In this document: positions 41,450 through 49,383 of the stretch, one piece after another | How the letters are laid out: every line of letters begins with the position of its first letter | Position numbering within the stretch: position 1 is the stretch's first letter | DNA from: Faucicola sp902506225 | GTDB lineage: Bacteria > Pseudomonadota > Gammaproteobacteria > Pseudomonadales > Moraxellaceae | Length of the DNA: 64,000 nucleotides | Direction: 5' to 3' | Assembly: GCA_902506225.1 (NCBI GenBank) | Contig: LR733345.1 | Location: 1,984,001-2,048,000, forward strand | Made by a program: the position numbers and the translations under genes | Notes under the pieces: generated by a model | Told to the model about the DNA's origin: nothing | The model's database searches: none | The model's input: only the letters and a program-made list of their open reading frames with translations

Positions 41450-42760
41450 ATGACCGCTACCCAAAAAAAATGGCTCAAATGGGCAATCTTAAGTTTGATC
41501 GTTATTTCGCTGGCAGCGTTAGCTTATTGGTACTTTAAACCCAAACCCCAAAAACCCAATTACATCACCGCCAATGTCGAACGTAGCGATATTGAAAACA
41601 GTGTCATGTCCACGGGCAAAGTTGAAGGCATTAAGCAAGTGGATGTTGGCGCTCAGGTGTCAGGGGAAGTGACAAAATTGTATGTTGAAGTGGGTGATAC
41701 AGTCAAAAAAGGCGATGTTATTGCTCAAATTGACCCAGTTACCCTGCAAAATACTTTAACCACGCAGCAAGCTACCTTACAGCAAAGCAAAGCGAATTTG
41801 GAAAGTACCAAGTCCGCCTATCAGACCAAACAAGCCGCACTTGCCACAGCGCGAGCCGACTTGAAAGGTAAAATAGCAACCTTGCAACAATCGCAAACAG
41901 AATACAATCGCCTAAAATCCTTGCTTGCCATGAATGCCATCTCCAAACAAGAGCTGGAGCAAGCGGATACCGCTGTCAAAACAGCGCAAGCCAATGTGGA
42001 CAGCGCCAAAGAAGCGATTGCGACTGCCCAAGCAAATATTGCCTCATCGCAAGCCGATATTGTGAGTGCACAACAAACCATAAAAAAATCGCAAACGGAC
42101 GTCAATACGGCTGAAAAAAATCTTGGATATAGCCAAATTGTTGCCCCGATGTCAGGCACGGTGATTTCTATCACCACCAAAGAAGGGCAAACGGTGAACG
42201 CCAATCAATCAGCCCCCACCATTGTGACATTGGCAGATTTGAGTAGTGTGCGGGTGAAAGCCAAAATATCAGAAGCCGATGTCGTTAACCTCAAAGTAGG
42301 GTTGCCTGTTTATTTCAATATCATTGGACGCCCAGATAAGAAATACCAAGCCACGCTGTCGACCATTGGACCTGCGCCCGATGGCACCACCGCCAGTGAT
42401 TCATCGACGTCAACGGATTCGGCGATTTACTACATTGGTTATTTTACTGTCCCCAATCCCGATGGGGCGCTACGCATCAATATGACAGCGCAAGTCTATA
42501 TTGTTGAAAACAAAGTCAATAATGTGCTTAGCGTACCGGCTGCAGCAATCAAAACTGACCCAAAAATGGGCAGTTATGTTGAAGTGGTACAAGCCGATGG
42601 TACTACCAAAAAACAAGCGGTCAAAACAGGTGTCACCAATCGTATTACCACCCAAATTCTTAGCGGCGTCAACCAAGGTGATAAGGTGGTTGTGGGTCAA
42701 TCAACGGTGAGTAAATCACGTTCATCGTCTAAAAATAACGGTCGTCCGCCGATGATGTAA
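41450..42760 (+). CDS. macA: MacA-type periplasmic adaptor subunit
   Basis: MacA-like adaptor (HlyD/RND-adaptor family) that joins an inner-membrane ABC pump to TolC. The 436-aa protein has a single N-terminal helix (ILSLIVISLAALAYWYF), then the lipoyl half-motifs around IKQVDVGAQVSGEV and GYSQIVAPMSGTVI. Between these lies a long alpha-hairpin coiled coil (about residues 105-220, rich in Gln, Ala and Lys), followed by beta-barrel and membrane-proximal domains. I start at MTATQKKW; the frame begins further upstream. macB follows after 96 bp. Substrates (macrolides, peptides, toxins) are not predictable. Confidence 0.93.
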   Translation: MTATQKKWLKWAILSLIVISLAALAYWYFKPKPQKPNYITANVERSDIENSVMSTGKVEGIKQVDVGAQVSGEVTKLYVEVGDTVKKGDVIAQIDPVTLQNTLTTQQATLQQSKANLESTKSAYQTKQAALATARADLKGKIATLQQSQTEYNRLKSLLAMNAISKQELEQADTAVKTAQANVDSAKEAIATAQANIASSQADIVSAQQTIKKSQTDVNTAEKNLGYSQIVAPMSGTVISITTKEGQTVNANQSAPTIVTLADLSSVRVKAKISEADVVNLKVGLPVYFNIIGRPDKKYQATLSTIGPAPDGTTASDSSTSTDSAIYYIGYFTVPNPDGALRINMTAQVYIVENKVNNVLSVPAAAIKTDPKMGSYVEVVQADGTTKKQAVKTGVTNRITTQILSGVNQGDKVVVGQSTVSKSRSSSKNNGRPPMM

Positions 42761-42803
42761 TGATCGGTAGATGATAACCCTAGATTGTAAACGTTGATTG
42801 TAA

Positions 42804-42839
42804 CCTATGACGCATGCTAACCCTATGACGCATGCTAAC
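42804..42839. repeat. Perfect 18-bp tandem duplication between macA and macB
   Basis: Two exact copies of CCTATGACGCATGCTAAC lie at 42804-42821 and 42822-42839; each contains GCATGC. Confidence 0.92.
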
Positions 42840-42856
42840 TGTGAGACACACGGCTG

Positions 42857-44836
42857 ATGATAACGCAAGACACCAAACAACCTGTCATGGAAGTGAAGGA
42901 TTTAATCCGCGAATTCCCTGCAGGTGATGAAAAAATTCGGGTTTTACATGGGATTGACTTGACCATTTATGAAGGTGAAATGGTCGCAATTATCGGTCAA
43001 TCAGGCTCGGGTAAATCCACCTTAATGAACATTTTAGGCTGCCTAGATCAGGCGACCGCAGGTAGTTACCACATCTATGGCAAAGCGGTGGACAAACTCA
43101 CCGCAGACGAACTTGCTGAGCTTCGCCGTGAGCATTTTGGGTTTATTTTTCAGCGCTATCATTTACTTGGTGACCTCAATGCCCAAGACAATGTCGCCGT
43201 CCCTGCCGTGTATGCAGGGATGCCGGTGCGGCAACGTGAAGCGCGCGCCACCCAATTGTTAGACGACTTAGGGCTTGGGGCAAAAACCCAAAATCGTCCT
43301 AGCCAACTCTCCGGTGGTCAACAACAGCGTGTGTCTATTGCTCGTGCGTTAATGAATGGGGGCGACATTATCCTGGCTGATGAACCGACTGGGGCATTAG
43401 ATAGCCAATCGGGTAAAGACGTGATGGCGATTTTGAGAAATCTAAATAGCCAAGGTCATACCATCATTATGGTGACCCACGATCCTTCCATCGCTGCCCA
43501 AGCCGAACGCGTGATTGAAATCAAAGACGGACAGATTCTTAAAGATTATTATACCGACAATAGAGTTGATAAAACTAACGAGGTTCAACACCTAAATTTT
43601 GCCAAAAAATCTGGTGTTACCGCGTTTTTAGACCGCTTATCTGAAGCCTTTAAGATGTCTGTTTTGGCGATGAAAGCCCATAAAATGCGGACATTGTTAA
43701 CCATGTTAGGTATTATTATCGGTATTGCCTCTGTGGTATCGGTAGTGGGTCTAGGGCAAGGTTCTCAACAAAAAATTCTCAATGATATTAGCTCCTTAGG
43801 CACCAATACTTTAACCATACGAGATGGCTATAAATTTGGTGACCCTCGCCGCAAATATCATGATAATAATTTAACAGATGCCGATGCGAATGCTGTCGCA
43901 GAACAGCCGTATGTGCAAAGCGTCAGTCCACAAGTCAGCAGCAGCGCCACCGCCCGTTACCGTGAAACAGAAGCTTCTGTAAATGTCAGTGGCGTGGGCA
44001 AAGATTATCTAACGGTGAAAGGGGAAAAACTGGCGCTTGGGCAAACCTTTAATGACAATAGTATCACCTCAATGACCCAAGATGTGATTATTGATAATAA
44101 TGCAAAAACCGCCTTTTTTGCCAATGTCAGTGACCCCATTGGTGAAGTGATGTTGGTGGGTAGTGTGCCCGCTCGTGTCATCGGTGTGCTGCAGCCATCT
44201 GAGCAAGCTTTTGGTCCAAGTTCAGACACCCCTACCCTATATATGCCTTATACCACTGTGATGCATAGAATGCTTGGTACTAGTCATGTAGATAGTTTTA
44301 TTGTGCTACTAAAAAACACTATCTCGTCTAGTGCCGCTGAGCAAGCCGTTTCTGATTTGATAGAGCAGCGACACGGCACCGATGACTTTCGTATTCAAAA
44401 CTCCGATTCAATTCGTCAGACGATTGAATCCACCACAGGCACGATGACCTTACTGGTTTCATCGATAGCCATTATTTCTTTGATTGTGGGGGGTATTGGC
44501 GTCATGAATATTATGCTTGTCTCAGTCACCGAGCGTACCAGTGAAATTGGTGTGCGCATGGCAGTGGGCGCAAGGCAATCTGATATCATGCAGCAGTTTT
44601 TGATAGAAGCGATTTTGGTGTGTATCTTGGGCGGGATTTTAGGTATTAGCCTAGCGTTTGGTATCGGCGCTTTAATTAACAAATTTGCAGGGGGTAATTT
44701 CCAAGTGGTGTATTCAACCACCTCCATTGTAGCGGCTGTGGTATGTTCCACTCTCATTGGTGTGGTTTTTGGGTTTATTCCGGCGCGCAATGCCGCCAGA
44801 CTCAATCCTGTTGATGCCTTATCAGGTGGTGAATAA
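42857..44836 (+). CDS. macB: MacB-type ABC transporter ATPase/permease
   Basis: The 659-aa protein is an ATPase-permease fusion. The N-terminal ATPase has Walker A GQSGSGKST (residues 47-55), the Q-loop FQRYHLL, signature LSGGQQQR and Walker B ILADEPTGALD. Then come a transmembrane helix (around LLTMLGIIIGIASVVSVVGLG), a large periplasmic domain and three C-terminal helices ending with IPARNAARLNPVDAL, the MacB mechanotransmission arrangement. It works with MacA and a TolC-type outer-membrane channel not seen in the window. The ATG has no strong ribosome-binding site; two nearby short repeats may affect it. Confidence 0.94.
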   Translation: MITQDTKQPVMEVKDLIREFPAGDEKIRVLHGIDLTIYEGEMVAIIGQSGSGKSTLMNILGCLDQATAGSYHIYGKAVDKLTADELAELRREHFGFIFQRYHLLGDLNAQDNVAVPAVYAGMPVRQREARATQLLDDLGLGAKTQNRPSQLSGGQQQRVSIARALMNGGDIILADEPTGALDSQSGKDVMAILRNLNSQGHTIIMVTHDPSIAAQAERVIEIKDGQILKDYYTDNRVDKTNEVQHLNFAKKSGVTAFLDRLSEAFKMSVLAMKAHKMRTLLTMLGIIIGIASVVSVVGLGQGSQQKILNDISSLGTNTLTIRDGYKFGDPRRKYHDNNLTDADANAVAEQPYVQSVSPQVSSSATARYRETEASVNVSGVGKDYLTVKGEKLALGQTFNDNSITSMTQDVIIDNNAKTAFFANVSDPIGEVMLVGSVPARVIGVLQPSEQAFGPSSDTPTLYMPYTTVMHRMLGTSHVDSFIVLLKNTISSSAAEQAVSDLIEQRHGTDDFRIQNSDSIRQTIESTTGTMTLLVSSIAIISLIVGGIGVMNIMLVSVTERTSEIGVRMAVGARQSDIMQQFLIEAILVCILGGILGISLAFGIGALINKFAGGNFQVVYSTTSIVAAVVCSTLIGVVFGFIPARNAARLNPVDALSGGE

Positions 44837-44996
44837 AATTTTTATCACCTGATTAATTAACATTTAGCCAATCAAGATTCATCTAATTAAGGCTGGATAA
44901 GTTAAAGATTAAAGGGATAAAAACGTATCATAAGTCAATGAATTTACGTCTCTATTTTGATGCCAATCTTTAGTTAAAAAAATTGTGCAAAAAGGC

Positions 44997-45024
44997 TTGC
45001 AAACCAAGATTTAATGCGTATAAT
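44997..45024 (+). promoter_or_regulatory. Sigma-70 promoter for the tRNA-Lys genes
   Basis: TTGCAA (44997-45002) and a perfect TATAAT (45019-45024) are separated by 16 bp, ending 70 bp before the first tRNA. A transcript would cover both tRNA genes. Confidence 0.8.
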
Positions 45025-45094
45025 ATGCACTCACTTAACGGCAATAGCCAAAATAAAAACGTGGAAAATCGTTTTTTATTGCCTTAAAAGTTTT

Positions 45095-45170
45095 GGATCG
45101 TTAGCTCAGTTGGTAGAGCAGTGGACTTTTAATCCATTGGTCCCGCGTTCGAGTCGCGGACGATCCACCA
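45095..45170 (+). tRNA. tRNA-Lys (anticodon TTT), copy 1
   Basis: 76 nt including the encoded CCA. The acceptor stem is GGATCGT with ACGATCC, the D-arm GCTC-AGTTGGTAGA-GC, and the anticodon stem GTGGA/TCCAT around CTTTTAA, with the anticodon TTT at the centre. The T-arm CCGCG with CGCGG and loop TTCGAGT is regular. The sequence follows the usual tRNA-Lys layout. Its near-twin is 95 nt downstream. Confidence 0.97.
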
Positions 45171-45199
45171 TATATTGCTTTGCAATTTTTTAATGCTTT

Positions 45200-45251
45200 A
45201 GCAAATCATAGATTTGCTCTTGCGAAGCTAAAAACGTCTCCCAGACGTTTT
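45200..45251. repeat. Spacer hairpins between the tRNA-Lys genes
   Basis: Two perfect hairpins lie between the tRNAs: 45200-45207 with 45211-45218 (8 bp) and 45231-45239 with 45243-45251 (9 bp, loop CCC, T's after). They may guide processing or act as a weak internal terminator. Confidence 0.6.
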
Positions 45252-45265
45252 CTTAACGCTTCTCA

Positions 45266-45341
45266 GGATCGTTAGCTCAGTTGGTAGAGCAGTGGACTTT
45301 TAATCCATTGGTCCCGCGTTCGAGCCGCGGACGATCCACCA
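45266..45341 (+). tRNA. tRNA-Lys (anticodon TTT), copy 2
   Basis: 76 nt including CCA, identical to copy 1 except for one base in the T-loop (TTCGAGC in place of TTCGAGT). All stems pair. It is followed by a strong terminator. Confidence 0.97.
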
Positions 45342-45346
45342 TATCC

Positions 45347-45379
45347 AAAGCCCTTATCGAATTGATAAGGGCTTTTTTT
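45347..45379 (+). terminator. Terminator of the tRNA-Lys operon
   Basis: A perfect 12-bp stem (45347-45358 with 45364-45375) with a 5-nt loop is followed by T's. Confidence 0.93.
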
Positions 45380-45513
45380 ATACCATTGATTTTATAACGC
45401 TATGATTTAGGCTAGCAGTTTATCTAGCTTATATTAGGCAAATAAAAATTAACGGCTCTACTTCAACGCATCTTTGATTGTATTAAATGGTCAGCTTAGC
45501 GTTTAGTAAAGAA

Positions 45514-45570
45514 AAAAGCCAAACCATTAAAGGTTTGGCTTTTGACAGCATCCAACAGTGATGCTGTCAA
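45514..45570 (-). terminator. Double hairpin terminator after the glycine-zipper gene
   Basis: Two perfect hairpins stand back to back: 45542-45551 with 45561-45570 (10 bp), then 45514-45525 with 45532-45543 (12 bp), the latter U-tailed on the minus strand. The arms overlap by two bases, so only one can form fully at a time. Confidence 0.85.
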
Positions 45571-45595
45571 GATAGGCTACGACTTTTAGTGTAGC

Positions 45596-45874
45596 TTATT
45601 TTTGGTATGGATAGTTAGGTGATGTACTTAATACATAGCCTGTTGCACCACCTGCGGCTGCACCGATTGCTGCGGCTTTACCGATGTCACTACGGTCGCC
45701 ATCTGATTTTGCCAGTGCACCTAATGCTGCACCCGCTACTGCGCCTTGCATCGCCGCGCGAGAAGAGCCTTGGGTAGTGACGCGGTTGCCATAGGCATCA
45801 GTGGTAGCACAAGCTGTCAGTGCTGTTGAACCAACAAGTGTCGCAAGTACCGCAAGTGTTTTAAGTGATTTCAT
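45596..45874 (-). CDS. Glycine-zipper lipoprotein
   Basis: A 92-aa protein with a lipoprotein-type signal (KSLKTLAVLATLVGSTALTAC, Cys22) and a C-terminal glycine zipper (GAVAGAALGALAKSDG and IGKAAAIGAAAGGATGYV), the helix-packing motif seen in YgdR, SlyB and related outer-membrane lipoproteins. The start (MKSLKTL) has GGAGAA upstream; the frame runs eight codons further. The role is probably envelope-structural or stress-related; I cannot say more. Confidence 0.8.
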   Translation of the reverse strand: MKSLKTLAVLATLVGSTALTACATTDAYGNRVTTQGSSRAAMQGAVAGAALGALAKSDGDRSDIGKAAAIGAAAGGATGYVLSTSPNYPYQK

Positions 45875-46090
45875 ACTTTTCTCCAGTAGGGTTTCCATTT
45901 GCTAAAATGTCAGGTCCTTTTAGCAACTTACGGAAGTTATATTAGCGTAAATTTTTCACCCTATTGTTATGAATAAAGACTGATTTATACGTGTTTTGTA
46001 AGTAACCTTGCTATAGTTTGGGAAGAAAATAGCTTACTGAAGGTTGCGTTAACTTTTCTACAATACTGGTTCTACCATACCGAGCCTATA

Positions 46091-48112
46091 TTAGACATGA
46101 TACGTATTCAATAAATCGGTGAATTGCGCTTCAGAGACCACTTTTACCCCCAGTTTTTCGGCATTGGCAAGTTTACTACCCGCTTTTTCGCCTGCGAGCA
46201 GTGCGGTGGTCTTGGCAGAAACGCTGCCTGAGACTTTTGCCCCTAATGCTTGCAATTTGGCTTTGGCTTCGTCACGTCCCATGCCTTCAAGGGTGCCTGT
46301 AATGACCCAACTTTGACCTTTAAGCGGCTGATTACCTTCAGGCACTTGGCTGACAGGCTGCCAATGAATACCGGCTTGTAATAATCGATTGATGACTTCG
46401 ATATTGTGCTCGGCACGAAAAAACTCAAAAATCGAGTCTGCGGTTTTTTCACCGACATCGGGAGTTTTTTGTAAGGCTTCGATACTTGCTGCCATGAGTG
46501 GCTGCAAGTCGCCAAATTGCATGGCTAAATTCATCGCCGTGCTCTCGCCTACGCCACCAATACCCAAGGCAAAAATAAACCGCGGTAGGGTCGTATCTTT
46601 ACTTTTTTCAATGGCAGCCAGCATATTTTCGACAGATTTTTCCCCCAATTTTTCAAGGTTGATGAGCGCATCGCGGTGATTGTTAAGCGCATAAATATCT
46701 GCGACATTTTTAACAATACCCCGCTCAAAAAAGTTAATTAACCAGCGCTCACCGAGCCCATCGATATCCATCGCTTTACGACTGACAAAGTGAATCAGCG
46801 CTTCTTGTTGCTGGGCTGGACAAAATAGCCCCCCAGTGCATCGTGCCAGCGCTTCACCTTCTGGCATGATAACCGGTGAACCACACACCGGGCAATGCGT
46901 CGGCAGGCTCACCACTTGGGCATTGGCGGGGCGCTCGTCCGTCCAAACGCGCGTAACTTTGGGAATGACATCACCAGCACGGTGTACGCTGACCATGTCC
47001 CCTGTTCGGATATCTAAACGCTGAATTTCACCGATATTATGCAGGGTGACATTGCTCACAGTGACGCCACCGACATTGACAGGTTCAAGCTTGCCCACGG
47101 GCGTCAACTGACCTGTGCGCCCTACTTGCCATTCAATCGCATTTAGACGCGTCATCACAGTTTCGGCAGGGAATTTATAGGCAGTTGCCCAGCGTGGCTC
47201 ACGGCTTAAAGTGCCCAGTTGCTCTTGCAAGGCTAAACTATTGACCTTAATCACCGTGCCATCAATTTCAAAGGGTAAGCGGCTGCGTTTCTCAATCACC
47301 GATTGATAATACGCTTGTAGCTGCGCGGCTGTTTGCACGATTTTGATATCGCTGATGCTAAAACCCAACCCTTGTAGCCAAAATAGCGCATCGGATTGGG
47401 TGGTAATCTCAGCGGGCAAGCCCTGATTGACAGAATAGGCATAAAACGCCAGCGGACGACTTTTGGCGATATTGGGGTCAAGCTGGCGCAAACTTCCTGC
47501 GGCAGCGTTACGCGGATTGGCAAAGGTTTTCTCCCCTTTTGCTTGGGCATCACGGTTGAGCCTTGCAAACCCTGCTTTGGGCATGAGTACTTCGCCGCGC
47601 ACTTCTAAGCGCGGTATATCAATCGCCAGCTGCAGGGGTAGATTTCGAATAGTACGCACGTTTTGGGTAATATCTTCGCCCGTTTGACCATCGCCGCGCG
47701 TGACCGCTTGCACAAATTGCCCGTTTTGGTACAACAGTGAAACCGCAAGCCCGTCAAGTTTGAGCTCGACTTCATATTCGGGGTTTTGCTGATGGTCTGC
47801 CAAACGGTCATTGACACGTCGCATAAAGTTCTGTAAATCGTCAAAGGTAAATAAATTACCCAGTGACAGCATGGGTATCTGGTGGGTGACTTGGGTAAAA
47901 AACGGCAACGGCTTGTCGCCTACTTGGTTGGTAGGGCTGTCGCTTTGTACCAATTGAGGATACGCGGTTTCTAGTGCCACCAGTTCTTGGCGGAGTTGGT
48001 CGTATTCGCTATCTTCTAACAGCGGATTATCTAAGACATAGTAAGCGTGGTTATGTTGTTTTAGCTGGGCAATGAGTTTGCGCATTTGCGCAGTAATGGC
48101 GGCTGTGTTCAT
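46091..48112 (-). CDS. ligA: NAD-dependent DNA ligase LigA
   Basis: LigA seals nicks with NAD as adenylate donor. The 673-aa protein has the N-terminal Ia domain (NHAYYVLDNPLLEDSEYDQL), the adenylated lysine Lys118 in KLDG, the OB fold (GRTGQLTPVGKLEPVNVGG), a four-Cys zinc finger (CPVCGSP ... CTGGLFCPAQ), helix-hairpin-helix repeats, and a C-terminal BRCT domain. It is downstream of zipA and smc on the same strand, a common gammaproteobacterial order. Confidence 0.97.
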   Translation of the reverse strand: MNTAAITAQMRKLIAQLKQHNHAYYVLDNPLLEDSEYDQLRQELVALETAYPQLVQSDSPTNQVGDKPLPFFTQVTHQIPMLSLGNLFTFDDLQNFMRRVNDRLADHQQNPEYEVELKLDGLAVSLLYQNGQFVQAVTRGDGQTGEDITQNVRTIRNLPLQLAIDIPRLEVRGEVLMPKAGFARLNRDAQAKGEKTFANPRNAAAGSLRQLDPNIAKSRPLAFYAYSVNQGLPAEITTQSDALFWLQGLGFSISDIKIVQTAAQLQAYYQSVIEKRSRLPFEIDGTVIKVNSLALQEQLGTLSREPRWATAYKFPAETVMTRLNAIEWQVGRTGQLTPVGKLEPVNVGGVTVSNVTLHNIGEIQRLDIRTGDMVSVHRAGDVIPKVTRVWTDERPANAQVVSLPTHCPVCGSPVIMPEGEALARCTGGLFCPAQQQEALIHFVSRKAMDIDGLGERWLINFFERGIVKNVADIYALNNHRDALINLEKLGEKSVENMLAAIEKSKDTTLPRFIFALGIGGVGESTAMNLAMQFGDLQPLMAASIEALQKTPDVGEKTADSIFEFFRAEHNIEVINRLLQAGIHWQPVSQVPEGNQPLKGQSWVITGTLEGMGRDEAKAKLQALGAKVSGSVSAKTTALLAGEKAGSKLANAEKLGVKVVSEAQFTDLLNTYHV

Positions 48113-48236
48113 AATGATTATGATTTAAAAAAGATAACGGATATTTTACAACAAAGTGATGGTTTACTTGGTCAATTTTTTCAGTCACAAGGTCAGTCAA
48201 AACAGTAAACATTTTGGCAATAAAAATTTTGATAAT

Positions 48237-48264
48237 AAAAAAAGGCACTCACGAGGAGTACCTT
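48237..48264 (-). terminator. Terminator after zipA
   Basis: A 9-bp stem with one G-U pair (48242-48250 with 48256-48264) is followed on the minus strand by a run of U's. It lies between zipA and ligA. Confidence 0.75.
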
Positions 48265-48283
48265 GTTTTCATTTTAGTAAAAT

Positions 48284-49225
48284 CTATCGACCAAAATTAA
48301 TGGCAAGCTCGCGCATGGCTTGGGTGTTTTCTTTGTTAATTGGCTCGCCTGTGTCGTCATATACCGTGGCATTTAAGTCATTGGCAAGCAATCCTGCGAT
48401 ACTCATCATGCTATCAAAGCCTTGAACAGGGCGCGGGTGTGGTAGCGATAAAAATAATACCAATCCTTTCATGGTTTGCGTCGGTAGTCGATTGAGATCG
48501 AAAGGTGAAATACCTTCATTATCAATCATCATCAGACTAAACCACAATAAGCCTGTCCCGTCTTTGTTTTCGTAGCGGTGGAACATATTCATCGCACCAA
48601 ACTTCAAGCCATACTTGTCAATCAGCTCTAACAGATAATCGCCTTTAATGTCGACAAACTGCTGATTAGGAAAAATACTGATGTTGATATTTTGAATCGC
48701 ATTGTTGAGTGGGCTGTTTTGTTCTTCGTCAATTTGCGCTTGGATATGGGTGTCCAAAATTGGGCTGTTATCGGTAAAGCTGTCATTTTTTAGCTGATTT
48801 TCATCGAAAGTATGAACAACAGGGGTGATAGTCTCCGTGGCATTGGCAAGCATGCTAAAAGCGTCGTTTTCGTTTTCCACAAATGTATTGGTTTCTGCCA
48901 ATAATTTGTCGTTGGCAGATTTAGTGGCATTGGCAAAACCGCCATTGGCTGGATAGTTGTCTAGGTGTAACTCGGTATCGTCCGCGCTTAGCTTTACTTC
49001 GCCTTTAGGATTGTCGGATGTAATTTCCGCTTTGAATAACTGGCTTTCTTGCGGCTCAGGGCGCTGATGGCGCGGAATAATAGGTAAACCATCTTTGTCA
49101 TGCTCAATCGCGTCAGTCGCTAATACATCTTGGTTTTTTTGACGAATGGATTTTAGTAGCGTGTAAATACCCCAAACGATAGCAACAACCGCAAGAATGA
49201 TAAGAATAAGCTGAGTGATAGACAT
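48284..49225 (-). CDS. zipA: Cell division protein ZipA
   Basis: ZipA anchors FtsZ to the inner membrane. The 313-aa protein has one N-terminal transmembrane helix (LILIILAVVAIVWGIYTLL), a long charged linker (about residues 30-170), and a C-terminal FtsZ-binding domain from about residue 175. That domain includes FPNQQFVDIKGDYLLELIDKYG and FGAMNMFHRYENKDGTGLLWF, the ZipA_C pattern, and ends RELAINFGR. I start at MSITQLIL; the frame opens two codons earlier with TTG. smc lies upstream. Confidence 0.93.
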   Translation of the reverse strand: MSITQLILIILAVVAIVWGIYTLLKSIRQKNQDVLATDAIEHDKDGLPIIPRHQRPEPQESQLFKAEITSDNPKGEVKLSADDTELHLDNYPANGGFANATKSANDKLLAETNTFVENENDAFSMLANATETITPVVHTFDENQLKNDSFTDNSPILDTHIQAQIDEEQNSPLNNAIQNINISIFPNQQFVDIKGDYLLELIDKYGLKFGAMNMFHRYENKDGTGLLWFSLMMIDNEGISPFDLNRLPTQTMKGLVLFLSLPHPRPVQGFDSMMSIAGLLANDLNATVYDDTGEPINKENTQAMRELAINFGR

Positions 49226-49383
49226 AAACAACGACCTTTGAGAAAGACGATAACGACCCTGTTTGTAGTATAAAAATTTTTACATCGGTATTTTTGCCGT
49301 TATACTACCATGACTTCATAAAATCAGCTAGAAAAAACCGTGACAAGGCTTGACTTTTTGCGTATTTGACAGGTGAAAATCGC

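Noticed and set aside
44821..44863. Inverted repeat over the macB stop codon as a terminator
   Set aside because: Arms ATCAGGTG and CACCTGAT pair, but there is a bulge and no T tract, so I did not call it a terminator.
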